From an uncultured Roseibium sp. (GTDB taxonomy: Bacteria; Pseudomonadota; Alphaproteobacteria; Rhizobiales; Stappiaceae): DNA of 64,000 nucleotides. Where the stretch lies: assembly GCF_947494555.1 (NCBI RefSeq), contig NZ_CANLVF010000001.1:1116001-1180000 (forward strand). Reading direction: 5' to 3'. The notes beneath the pieces were generated by a model. The model was not told the DNA's origin and did no database searches. It saw only the letters and a list, made by a program, of their open reading frames with translations. Below, piece by piece: positions 52,511 to 60,634 of this stretch. Position 1 is the first letter of the stretch. Every line of letters starts with the position of its first letter. Made by a program: the position numbers and the translations under genes.

Positions 52511-54280
52511 TCAGAACAGCAGGTCGTCGGCGAAGGCAAACGCGTTGTCACCCAGTTGCGGCAGGTCGAGCACAACCCGCTGAGAAACCTCAAGGCTTCC
52601 GACACGTGCGTTCTGGGCAAAGTCGGCAACGCCCAGAGCTGCCTTGCCACCATAGACCACATAGCTACCGCCTTTCAGGGCATCGCTTCCATAGTAGCCG
52701 TAGTAGCCGGCAACCGAGAAGTCGGCGAAGCCATCACCATTGGTATCGCCGAGCGCCTTGATGTCGCCGAATGCATCTTCGGAAAGGCCGAATTCCTTCA
52801 GGTTCAGACTTTGCAGCGCAACGTCCCGCCCGCCAAACACCAGAATTGCGTCGCCGGGTAAGTTGGGGCCGTAGTACCCGCCGCAGGCTACGGTGAAGTC
52901 CATGAAGCCGTCACCATTGATGTCGCCCAGGGCAGTTGCCCCATGGAGTGCTTCATCCGTACCTATGAATGCATTGAGGTTAGATACTTTCTGCGTTCCG
53001 TCTGGGTTGCCGAAGAGCACCAGGACATCCTCGACTTCCTGGCCGTAATAGCTGCCGTAATAACTTCCGTAGTAGCTGCCATAGTAATTTGCGGCACCGA
53101 TGCCGATATCGGCAAAGCCGTCGCCATTGATATCGCCGAGCTCAAAAACGTCGATCGCGGTCCGTTCAGGTCCCGTCAGGTCACCGAGACTGACCGGTTG
53201 CTTTTCGTCGCCGCCGATGAACAGAAAAACGTCTGAGATATCAGAGCCGTAGTAGCCGTAATAACCGTAGTAGTGACCGACTTCGGCAACAAAATCAGAA
53301 ATACCGTCACCGTTGATATCACCAACCGCTTCCGCTCCAACGAAGCTGGACTGCATATCGACCAGCCTGTTGAGGCTTTGTTTCTCCTGAAAGCCGTCTT
53401 CGCCGCCGAACAGAATGAACACGTCATCGGTGACGTTGCCGTAGTAGGAAACTTCGTCCGGATCCTGTCCATAATAGCCATAGTAGTTGCCGACTGTTGC
53501 AGCAAGATCGACAAAACCGTCGCCGTTCACATCGCCCAGAGCGCTCACATCAAGCACGTTGGCGGCGAAGCCGAGTGCGCCGACACTTACCGGTGAAAGC
53601 GACTTGCCGCCAAAAATAATGTAAGTGTCATCGATCGCCTTGCCGTAGTAGCTCGCATCGATGCCACGTCCATAATAGAAGCCGACGCTGGCGGCCATGT
53701 CATCGATGCCGTCGCCGTTGATGTCCCCAAGCGACTTCAGAGCGAGCACATTGCCGTCGATGCCATCAAGACTGCTGACGTTGGTCGCATTTTGGCGGGC
53801 GCCGCCAAAGGTGATGTAGACATCATCGACGAGCTTACCGTAGTAGCCGACAGGTCCCGCGTCGGGACCACCCCGTCCGTAATATCCGCCACCACCGGTG
53901 AATGTGGCAAAGTCGTCGAAACCATCACCGTTGATATCGCCGAGCGAGCGCGTTTCGATGACCGGTCCCTTGATGCCCGTGTAGCGTCCCAGATCCCTGA
54001 CCTTGGGACCATCGTCTCCGCTCAATATCACGAGATCGCGCTCGATTTCCCTGTTCCAGCTGTAGGACCGGCCGAAGAAGCCTTTGAAGGTGTATTCAAT
54101 GTTTTTGGTAAGCGACAAGGAATAATCGGTCTGGCCGTCGCCGTTGATATCACCAAGCGAAATCAGCTCGACATCCGCTTCAGTCAGATCCCGCTCCAGG
54201 CGTCGGTAGAACCATTTCCAGAAGAACCCGCATCCATCTAAGTCATGATTGTAAAACGCTTTTCGAAAGCCGCGTCCCAT
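52511..54280 (-). CDS. FG-GAP beta-propeller protein with Tyr-Tyr-Gly inserts
   Basis: A 589-residue repeat protein. Eight calcium-loop motifs of the form GD(I/V/T)NGDGxxD start at residues 43, 114, 185, 249, 320, 382, 452 and 511, and most are followed after 15-40 residues by a strand like DDVYITFGG. That is the FG-GAP/integrin-alpha-type propeller blade. Between these two parts of the blade, seven of eight repeats carry YYG units, alone or in runs (NYYGYYG, HYYGYYGYYG, NYYGSYYGSYYGSYYGQ). In total there are 17 YYG units. There is no signal peptide and no membrane helix; the end (LGDNAFAFADDLLF) is acidic-hydrophobic, like many type I secretion signals. AGGGGGA upstream of ATG 54280 is a good ribosome site. 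It follows a glycosyltransferase gene in a minus-strand group. The function is unknown; a secreted surface protein is plausible. Confidence 0.85.
   Translation of the reverse strand: MGRGFRKAFYNHDLDGCGFFWKWFYRRLERDLTEADVELISLGDINGDGQTDYSLSLTKNIEYTFKGFFGRSYSWNREIERDLVILSGDDGPKVRDLGRYTGIKGPVIETRSLGDINGDGFDDFATFTGGGGYYGRGGPDAGPVGYYGKLVDDVYITFGGARQNATNVSSLDGIDGNVLALKSLGDINGDGIDDMAASVGFYYGRGIDASYYGKAIDDTYIIFGGKSLSPVSVGALGFAANVLDVSALGDVNGDGFVDLAATVGNYYGYYGQDPDEVSYYGNVTDDVFILFGGEDGFQEKQSLNRLVDMQSSFVGAEAVGDINGDGISDFVAEVGHYYGYYGYYGSDISDVFLFIGGDEKQPVSLGDLTGPERTAIDVFELGDINGDGFADIGIGAANYYGSYYGSYYGSYYGQEVEDVLVLFGNPDGTQKVSNLNAFIGTDEALHGATALGDINGDGFMDFTVACGGYYGPNLPGDAILVFGGRDVALQSLNLKEFGLSEDAFGDIKALGDTNGDGFADFSVAGYYGYYGSDALKGGSYVVYGGKAALGVADFAQNARVGSLEVSQRVVLDLPQLGDNAFAFADDLLF
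52688..53884 (-). repeat. YYG tripeptide runs within the FG-GAP protein
   Basis: Seventeen Tyr-Tyr-Gly units occur between residues 133 and 531, in groups of 1, 1, 1, 1, 2, 1, 3, 4, 1 and 2. The codons alternate TAC and TAT for Tyr and GGC/GGT/GGG for Gly, so the repetition is kept at protein level more than at DNA level. On the plus strand the runs show as GCCGTAGTA-like tracts. They are not a CRISPR. Confidence 0.9.
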
Positions 54281-54400
54281 AACAAATCCCCCTGAAATTC
54301 AAGTGGAAAAGAAAAATAAGTCAAACAATGCCGTAAGGTTAACACTCTTTGTCAAAATCACCAATAGTGTCTTTTAAGACGTGCTGTGTTCCGAAGATTG

Positions 54401-55621
54401 TTAAAACAGCGACATTATTTGTTCTGCGGCGCGTCGCCCTGTTTTGCCGGCATCATCAGGCGCCCATCTTCTTGAGAATTCTACTGTCGAATCTGTGACT
54501 TGCGCTGAAGAACGGACCAACTCGATTGCATGAAGCAGCTGCTCAGGAGATGCATTTCCAACCAGCCCCAATCCGAGGTGACCTTTCGAGAAGGCGTGGG
54601 CCATCATGGTCTGTTCGGTATGGTTTGGCAGACCGATCTGCGGGACGCCGTTCATTGCAAAGTTGGTTGCGATGTTTGATGAAGCGTGGCTGACGCCGAG
54701 ATCGCAGTCCGCGAGCAAAGGGTCCACATTGACTGGGCTCGTAAAGAGGCGCACGGAAGTATCCCGGAGGCGATCAGGCAAGCTTGCCGGTGCACCTGGT
54801 GCGGCCAGTATCGCGTCTGTTTCGGCGGGAAGTGACGCAAGCGCCTTGATGGCTGTTTCCAATCTTGTATTTCCGGGCCGCAGATAGGCGAAGATGCGGT
54901 AATCGGCGTCCGGGCGCCAGGTGACATCTTGGCCAAAGCGAATGCCGGTGATGGGCCCAAGGTAAGGCGTGTGGGTCGGCTCGATTGCGGACCGGTCGCC
55001 ATAGTGATCCAATTCCGGCACGGTCACCATCAGATAGCGTTCTACATCCAAGATTTCGCGGAAGGTCTCGATACGCGGAATTCCTCTTCGTTGAAGCGCG
55101 ACGTTTGCCCTGTCGACAACCGCTGCCTCGCGCTTTTCCAGCTCCTCTTGATCGCCCGGATCCCAGTGCAAGAATCGCGGCATTGGTGTTGCGCGCGGCG
55201 GAAGGTCATAGCCTCCGCCCATAGCAACGCGTGGCGTCCCGAACGCCCGCGCGGCAAGCAGTGCGGTCGGCGCCGCCTGCGTCAGCACGACATCGGCCCC
55301 GATCTCCCGGATCAGAACCTGCCAGCATTCGAGATATGCCGTCAGGACGTCTGCATCGTGCCAACCAATGAAGCGCAATACGTCAGGGTAACTTAGCCCG
55401 ACAGCCTCTTTTCTGGTGACTTTGATTTCCGGCGCAAAAGGCGCTGCCATCACCTGAATGCGCGGATCGGGAATGAGCGTGCGAAAGGAAACGGGATCGC
55501 GGACGGCAGCAATAATCTGCCAATCTTCCGGAAACCACGGAAGAAGCTGCGAGATTTGTGCCGCGTGTCCGTAGTTCGCCCCGACCTCCCAGCAAATCAG
55601 GATCCGCCTGCCAGCAGTCAT
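54401..55621 (-). CDS. UGT/GT1-like glycosyltransferase
   Basis: A 406-residue GT-B protein. The start RRILICWEVGANYGHAAQISQLLPWFPEDWQIIAAVRDP is the acceptor-side Rossmann fold of UDP-glycosyltransferase-like proteins (with GHAAQI as the His-bearing loop). The C-terminal half has VRLFTSPVNVDPLLADCDLGVSHASSNIATNFAMNGVPQIGLPNHTEQTMMAHAFSKGHLG, matching the donor-binding motif SHxGxNxxxExxxxGvPxxxxPxxxDQ in a changed form. Such enzymes transfer a sugar to a small molecule or protein. The start ATG lies in the stop of the TIGR03032 gene (4-base overlap). The FG-GAP protein gene is 120 bp downstream. Donor and acceptor unknown; the neighbours suggest the acceptor could be the secreted propeller, which is an inference. 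Confidence 0.8.
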   Translation of the reverse strand: MTAGRRILICWEVGANYGHAAQISQLLPWFPEDWQIIAAVRDPVSFRTLIPDPRIQVMAAPFAPEIKVTRKEAVGLSYPDVLRFIGWHDADVLTAYLECWQVLIREIGADVVLTQAAPTALLAARAFGTPRVAMGGGYDLPPRATPMPRFLHWDPGDQEELEKREAAVVDRANVALQRRGIPRIETFREILDVERYLMVTVPELDHYGDRSAIEPTHTPYLGPITGIRFGQDVTWRPDADYRIFAYLRPGNTRLETAIKALASLPAETDAILAAPGAPASLPDRLRDTSVRLFTSPVNVDPLLADCDLGVSHASSNIATNFAMNGVPQIGLPNHTEQTMMAHAFSKGHLGLGLVGNASPEQLLHAIELVRSSAQVTDSTVEFSRRWAPDDAGKTGRRAAEQIMSLF

Positions 55622-56703
55622 CCGGATTTCCCATCATGTGCGTCAAGGTCGAAAGGAGCGGGGCGAATGACAAAGCGTAGATCCGGCTGCACAAAGCCGT
55701 GGATCATAGGCCTTTTGATATCATGCAAGATCGCAACGTCGTAAAGTTCACTCACGACGCCTTCGAACAGCAGGCTGTGTTCGATTGCCCCGGTTTTCAA
55801 GTTCACGATCGCGACGTGACACATTGGTTCAAGACCGGACTGTGCCAAGGTATCCGACAGAGCCAGCCCACCGAAATGGCGTTCGTCTCTTGGTTTTGAA
55901 ACCCCAATGATCGCAAAATCGCCAAGGATACTCAGTCCCCTGGCAAAGCCCTGCAGACTGCAGATTGATGTGAATTGGCCGCTCGCAAGATCAAGCGTTC
56001 CGAATTCACCGGTCCCTGACTGGATCATGTAACAATGATCGCCAACGAGGCGGGGGGAGTGGGGCATTGAGAATCCGCTGGCGACGATCTCATTGCTCTC
56101 CACGTCAATGACGATGCCACCGTCGCGCCTATGAGATCGCCACTCGCCGCCTGAATTGGTCGCGGCGACACAGGTCACCAGCTTCGGTACATCGTTTCGC
56201 GTTGCCATCCCGTTCAAGTGGCAGCGGTCCTCGGCGACAACAACATCGATGAATTTCGGCATCCAGAGGGGTTTGAAGCTGTTTTCCGCATCCAGTGTCG
56301 CAATGCAGTTGAAGCGCGACACGACGAAAAGAGGCGGCTGATCGGGTCTCGGATGGATGTCGTGAATATCAACTTCACCTACCGTGCGGCCCTCTATGGG
56401 AACATAGACCGCGTCATAAGGTTCCTTGTGCTCTTCCTGCGAGAGAAAGTCTTCGAACCGCCACAGCTGAAACTGCGACGCGAGCCACAATTGGCGCGCG
56501 TCCGGAGACGCGGCAAGGCCCATGGCTCTTGCAAATGTCCGTTCAAAAACAGAAATCCGGCCGGTTTCGCTGTTGTTGCCGACGAGGAAGATCTTGGCCG
56601 CCTGATAGGTGGAAATGGCCAGCGAGATCCGCTGGCTTTCGAGCCAATCGGAAAATCCCGCGGAAGCGGTCAGCTTCAGTTGCCCTGCGTCATTGTTGTC
56701 CAC
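55618..56703 (-). CDS. TIGR03032 family protein
   Basis: A 361-residue soluble protein. FSDWLESQRISLAISTYQAAKIFLVGNN, FARAMGLAASPDARQLWLASQFQLWRFED, DIHDIHPRPDQPPLFVVSRFNCIATLD, CHLNGMATRNDVPKLVTCVAATN and GGIVIDVESNEIVASGFSMPHSPRLVGDHCYMIQSGTGEFGTLDLASG are the conserved blocks of TIGR03032 (DUF4915), predicted to be a beta propeller. Members are often found near glycosyltransferases or type I secreted proteins; their molecular role is not known. It is the first gene of a three-gene group with the glycosyltransferase and the FG-GAP protein. Confidence 0.85.
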   Translation of the reverse strand: MDNNDAGQLKLTASAGFSDWLESQRISLAISTYQAAKIFLVGNNSETGRISVFERTFARAMGLAASPDARQLWLASQFQLWRFEDFLSQEEHKEPYDAVYVPIEGRTVGEVDIHDIHPRPDQPPLFVVSRFNCIATLDAENSFKPLWMPKFIDVVVAEDRCHLNGMATRNDVPKLVTCVAATNSGGEWRSHRRDGGIVIDVESNEIVASGFSMPHSPRLVGDHCYMIQSGTGEFGTLDLASGQFTSICSLQGFARGLSILGDFAIIGVSKPRDERHFGGLALSDTLAQSGLEPMCHVAIVNLKTGAIEHSLLFEGVVSELYDVAILHDIKRPMIHGFVQPDLRFVIRPAPFDLDAHDGKSG

Positions 56704-57034
56704 GTCCTGGAACCTGCATTAATTGCGACTGTACCGAACTCGGTGCGCATTATGTTGGTCAGTCCGTTTGCATATGTCCACCTGCATTGCGCGAGATCTG
56801 GGCAGGCACCGCAGGACGACACGTCGCGATTGGGTAGGAGGAAAAGAGGGATTGGCCGGATTTTCGCTCTCCGCTTTCACGTTTTGCCAACCCTTTCGGC
56901 AATCTCTCAATTGCCAAAACTGGTACCTTCCGGGTTTGCAACCCGGACTTAAGGATCTTCGGACCAGTTTCTCGTGTGAGATTGCCATCAGCACGAAGTG
57001 GCTGTGCAAACCTCGTAGTGCAGAAAGCGGAACA
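56704..57034. other. Divergent intergenic region
   Basis: About 330 bp between the TIGR03032 gene and the DUF4240 gene. The plus-strand frame from 56723 is open but its residues are Cys/Arg-rich and unlike the protein downstream, so I treat it as non-coding. It should contain two promoters; no clear operator is seen. Confidence 0.4.
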
Positions 57035-58165
57035 ATGATGATCAACGAGATCGAAATCACCAAGACGGAAGCGTTTCGTCCCCGTTTCGACGATATCTCC
57101 AAAGATGGCGATCGGCTGATGGAGCATGTGGTTGAACTGATCCATGCCGGGCGATTGGAGAAGAAGAAGGGTGTTTCGGCGTTCGATCAATACATCAAGG
57201 CCACGAACAGGCGTCTGATGGAGGCTTATTTCGAGCGGGAGCTCTACGCAGAAATCGAGCGTCACTACAGTTACGATTTCGAAGTCGCCTTCAGCTGGCC
57301 GCACCCGGAAATGCTCCAGGATATCGACCGACTGACGATTGCGGGGCAGGGACAACGGACCGTCCGGATCTGGCGGCACTATCTGGCGCTGATGAAGCAG
57401 CACTATTGGCAGCTTATCGATGTGCGCAAACGCGGGTTCAAGAAAGCACCGCACCTTCAGGAAAGCGAAGCCTCGCAACGGGATGAGTGGGAGGCGTGGA
57501 CGGGCCGCGTTCCGCAATACAAACGGGAAATCCTGGCCATGATGGACGCGGCACAGGAGTGCTTTGATCGGTCCGGTGCAACTCCGTCTCAATTTGTTCG
57601 CCTGTCGCGGGAACGCGCCGAGATTGAGAGTGAGGAGCGCAGGCGGCCAGAGGGCAAACCTGATGCGCGCAAAATCGACGAAGATGTATTTTGGGAAATC
57701 ATAGGACTGCCTGGTGAGAGCGGTGGTCTCGGTGACCAGATCGATGCCCTGCCGGACAGGCTGGCAAGGTTCAAGGCAACGGCCATCAAATCTTTTGACG
57801 TTCTGCTTCACGAGATGGATGCCCGCGCGTACCGGAGCGAAATCTGGGCGCTGGCCTATCTTTTGAACGATGGCTGTTCAGACGACGAATTTGCCGGTTT
57901 CAGGAGCTGGCTCATCCTGCAGGGCCGGGAGTTTTTCGAGGAGACCCTGGCAGATCCCGACGGGTTTGACGTTTCGCTTGTCCCCGGCGGAGGCGGCAGC
58001 GCACTCTCGATCTGGAACGCGCCCTTGCTTGCGCACGAGATGCGCCAGGGAAAACCGATGAAACGCAAGACCTTCCGATTACCCGATCTGAGTGAAAAAG
58101 ACCCGCAAGAAGCGGATTTTGAAGATGTTTTGCCTCGTGTCGCAGCTGCGATGAACCGCCGCTGA
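57035..58165 (+). CDS. DUF4240-domain protein of unknown function
   Basis: A 376-residue soluble protein. Its C-terminal half matches the DUF4240 pattern: KIDEDVFWEIIGLPGESGG, a helix with LARFKATAIKSFDVLLHEMDARAYRSEIWALAYLLNDGCSDDEFAGFRSWLILQGREFFEETLADPDGFD, which is the family's conserved block. The N-terminal half (residues 1-190) is mostly helical and Arg/Glu/Trp-rich; I do not recognise it. DUF4240 proteins often occur near toxin immunity genes and have SMI1-like sizes, but no toxin is clearly next to this one. ATG 57035 with GCGGA upstream is the chosen start. It converges with the small HExxH protein gene. Confidence 0.75.
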   Translation: MMINEIEITKTEAFRPRFDDISKDGDRLMEHVVELIHAGRLEKKKGVSAFDQYIKATNRRLMEAYFERELYAEIERHYSYDFEVAFSWPHPEMLQDIDRLTIAGQGQRTVRIWRHYLALMKQHYWQLIDVRKRGFKKAPHLQESEASQRDEWEAWTGRVPQYKREILAMMDAAQECFDRSGATPSQFVRLSRERAEIESEERRRPEGKPDARKIDEDVFWEIIGLPGESGGLGDQIDALPDRLARFKATAIKSFDVLLHEMDARAYRSEIWALAYLLNDGCSDDEFAGFRSWLILQGREFFEETLADPDGFDVSLVPGGGGSALSIWNAPLLAHEMRQGKPMKRKTFRLPDLSEKDPQEADFEDVLPRVAAAMNRR

Positions 58166-58241
58166 GCCTGTTCGATCAGCGCCTGGCAGCAAGTTGCCAA
58201 GCGCCGTCCTGTCGCAATTGCAGTTTTGGGGTTTTTCAGTG

Positions 58242-58835
58242 TCAGATCCCGTTGCACCGACTGTAGGCATCCATGCGGGTTCCGGCATAAACGGGATGTT
58301 CCTGCACCGCTTTCATCAGTTTTTCGCAGTGATCTCCGCTGCGGAGAATGACGCAGTGGCCAAGCATCGATCTGGCATCCACGACACGAATGGCTTCATA
58401 GTAGATGCGGCCATCCGGCGTGGTCTTGTTTTCTTCCGCCCATGTGCGGATAAAGCTCTGTCCGGCAATCAGGCGATACATGATCTGAACAATGTAGCCC
58501 GCTGCTTCGTCGGCGAGAACACGCAAGCTGTGCTGGTTCATGTCCACAATCGCGTGCGCACATTCATGCATGATGACGGCACGGGTTGAGATGGACGAAG
58601 ACACGTCGTTGGCCGTCAGGCCCGGTTCATAGCCAATGACGTTGGCATTATCGTTGTAGGAGGCCGCCGCTCCTGCCGGCAGTGCGTTGTCCTCGGTCAC
58701 ATCGATGTCACCGTTGTCGATCGCATCGCGAATTCTGGAAAAATTCGAGCGGTTTATGCCGCTGCCATCCATGCTGAAATCGATAATTCTCAAACGATCA
58801 TCGTCCAGTGCGTCCAATATTGCTTGCTTAACCAT
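58242..58835 (-). CDS. Small putative zinc metallopeptidase-like protein (HExxH)
   Basis: A 197-residue protein without signal peptide. HECAHAIVD at residues 90-98 is an HExxH zinc motif (His90, Glu91, His94), and Glu110 in VLADEAAGYIVQIMY is a fitting third ligand as in gluzincin-type sites. The N-terminal third (DDDRLRIIDFSMDGSGINRSNFSRIRDAIDNGDIDV) is polar and has no known motif. It resembles short metallopeptidase-like domains found in effector proteins and in peptide maturation, but I cannot assign a family. It is convergent with the DUF4240 gene and preceded by an A+T-rich gap. Confidence 0.7.
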   Translation of the reverse strand: MVKQAILDALDDDRLRIIDFSMDGSGINRSNFSRIRDAIDNGDIDVTEDNALPAGAAASYNDNANVIGYEPGLTANDVSSSISTRAVIMHECAHAIVDMNQHSLRVLADEAAGYIVQIMYRLIAGQSFIRTWAEENKTTPDGRIYYEAIRVVDARSMLGHCVILRSGDHCEKLMKAVQEHPVYAGTRMDAYSRCNGI

Positions 58836-59132
58836 TCAACAGTCTCCTTGCAAAAGTCAGATTTGTTAAAATTTCCACTTTCGAAGTTTTTCAGTCCTTG
58901 AATGTTCGCGTTTCAATTCAGTCACACTATTTCTCTTTTCAACGTCAATCTGTGACAATTGTCACCCAATTGCTGTGTTTTAAGCTTGTATATACGTAAA
59001 ATCCGGATGTGGATTGGGAAGAAATATTATTGATCCGGTTGAATAAAGCAGAACTACGGTGAGGAAACTGCGGGTGTTGCCGGCAGAGCGTTGATTCTGA
59101 ACTGTCAGACAATCGGCTATGAGCGAAAATCA
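58836..59132. other. A+T-rich intergenic region
   Basis: About 300 bp with no gene visible. Base composition is clearly more A+T-rich than in the surrounding genes, especially 58850-59030, which probably holds the promoter of the small HExxH gene. Confidence 0.4.
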
Positions 59133-59160
59133 TGCCCGGCGCCAGAAGAAGCGCCGGGCA
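59133..59160. terminator. Terminator hairpin after the S41 gene
   Basis: A perfect 10-bp G+C-rich stem (59133-59142 with 59151-59160) around an 8-nt loop. In minus-strand direction it lies 26 bp after the stop of the S41 gene and is followed by ATGATTTTCG. Confidence 0.6.
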
Positions 59161-59185
59161 AACTCTATCAACGGTCTTTACAACA

Positions 59186-60568
59186 TCAGTTTTGCGCTGC
59201 GAGTTTCATGACAAGATCGACGTGATGTTCGTCAGGTGAGGCGTTCTTGAAGACATCCATCGCTATGTGAGGGCTTATGCCGCGGCCTTCCCAAAATCGG
59301 CCTTCCCTGTCGACATGAACTTCGTTCGCCAATGACAGATGCCAGCCATTCGGCAGCGTGCGATCAAGAGAGTCCGAGAGTGCGCCCCGTGTCGGCTCGC
59401 CCACATGTGTCACGTTGGGGAGGGCGCGCAGAGAGAGCGTGAGGATCTCGCCGGCATGGACCGTTATGTTGCTGGTCAGCACGAAGACGGGCCCTTCGAA
59501 CCTGGTTCCGTTGCTTGGCGTCAGGGTGACGTCCGTGCGGACAGGATTTTCGGCATCAGCCGCATATTTCGTATAGGCGACAACTGGCTTCGACGCGAAG
59601 CGTTCGGCAATCGCGCGGGCAATGAACGCATATCCGTCAAGGTTGCTGTAACCGCCGTAATTCATGCTGAGATCGATGATCACAGAGTGAACGCCCGCTT
59701 CCTGGAAGGTCTGCATGATCTCTTCCATGATGGCATCCGTTGCGGCCATTTCCTCCTGAGGTGAAGCGTCCCTTTGGTCATAAAATCCGACTGTTGCGAG
59801 CGCCAGATATCCGGTATCGCCATTTAGGATGCCGTACTGGATCCGTTGGTTTCCGGCGATTTGTCCTTGACCGCCCAAGATTGTTTCTCGGATTGTCTCG
59901 AACCAAAGAGGCTGAAGGAAAGCGTCGAGCGCTTCCTGTCCGCGAATGCCCTGCTTGCCGGCTTCCAGGAGCAGCCGTTCGGGTTTTGCTCCCGGATGAG
60001 GTTCAAATCTAAGGTAATCGTTTTCGATGCGCGCTCCCAGACCAATGTGTCCGTCCCGCAATGGCGCGATCATGCCCTTGAAGAACTCGAACAGCTCACG
60101 ATCCGACGTGTCCGGCCTCAATTTTTCACGTGCATTTGTCAGTGTCGTCTGCCAGTCGACACCTTGAACAGCAAAGAATGGGTAATTGTTTTCAAGAAAC
60201 GCGGAAAACGCCTCGAAGTTGCTCTCAGGTGTGTTTTCGACCGGAGTTTGACAGGCATCCGGGAGTGTATCGAGCCGTTGAGCGCGGATTTCGTGTTGGG
60301 CGAACGGCAACCGCACTTTGGCAAGCTGACCGTCCTGCGCCAAAACAAGCTGGCTGTTGTCAACCAACGCGGCAAGTGCATCCGCGGTTGTCGTCTCGGC
60401 AATGCAGATTTCGCCAGCGACCTGGTAGAATTTCACCTGGCCGTTTTTAATCTCGGCCAGTGTCCCATAGCCGTCCGTTTTCCAGACGCCGTCGAACTCG
60501 GGTGCCAGGTCCGAGAATGACGGCGTCGAAAACAGTATTGCCGACAAGAAAATAATTGAACGTTTCAT
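59186..60568 (-). CDS. Secreted S41-family peptidase homologue, probably without serine nucleophile
   Basis: A 460-residue protein with a signal peptide (KRSIIFLSAILFSTPSFS, cleavage near residue 19). An N-terminal lipocalin-like or beta domain (residues 25-90) precedes a helical region (FEAFSAFLENNYPFFAVQGVDW) and the S41 fold. VIIDLSMNYGGYSNLDGYAFIARAI and VGEPTRGALSDSLDRTLPNGWHLSLANEV are typical of the S41 subfamily that has a LTSxxTxSAGE nucleophile block. Here this block reads VLTSNITVHAGEIL, so the usual Ser is His371 (residues 369-374 are TVHAGE). The protein may therefore be inactive or use another mechanism. No PDZ domain is seen. It follows a membrane-bound AraC regulator gene by 66 bp. 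Confidence 0.82.
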   Translation of the reverse strand: MKRSIIFLSAILFSTPSFSDLAPEFDGVWKTDGYGTLAEIKNGQVKFYQVAGEICIAETTTADALAALVDNSQLVLAQDGQLAKVRLPFAQHEIRAQRLDTLPDACQTPVENTPESNFEAFSAFLENNYPFFAVQGVDWQTTLTNAREKLRPDTSDRELFEFFKGMIAPLRDGHIGLGARIENDYLRFEPHPGAKPERLLLEAGKQGIRGQEALDAFLQPLWFETIRETILGGQGQIAGNQRIQYGILNGDTGYLALATVGFYDQRDASPQEEMAATDAIMEEIMQTFQEAGVHSVIIDLSMNYGGYSNLDGYAFIARAIAERFASKPVVAYTKYAADAENPVRTDVTLTPSNGTRFEGPVFVLTSNITVHAGEILTLSLRALPNVTHVGEPTRGALSDSLDRTLPNGWHLSLANEVHVDREGRFWEGRGISPHIAMDVFKNASPDEHHVDLVMKLAAQN

Positions 60569-60634
60569 CTGGTTTACTCCGGTTGAAGAACCGCCGGGTA
60601 AACGATCTTTGACCCTCTGGTCGTCCGTTTCAGC

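Noticed and set aside
52688..53884. GTA-rich tandem DNA as a microsatellite in non-coding DNA
   Set aside because: It is in frame inside the FG-GAP gene and encodes YYG with synonymous codon changes.
56723..57034. N-terminal extension of the DUF4240 protein
   Set aside because: The added residues are Cys/Arg-rich, unlike the rest, and a proper start with ribosome site is at 57035.
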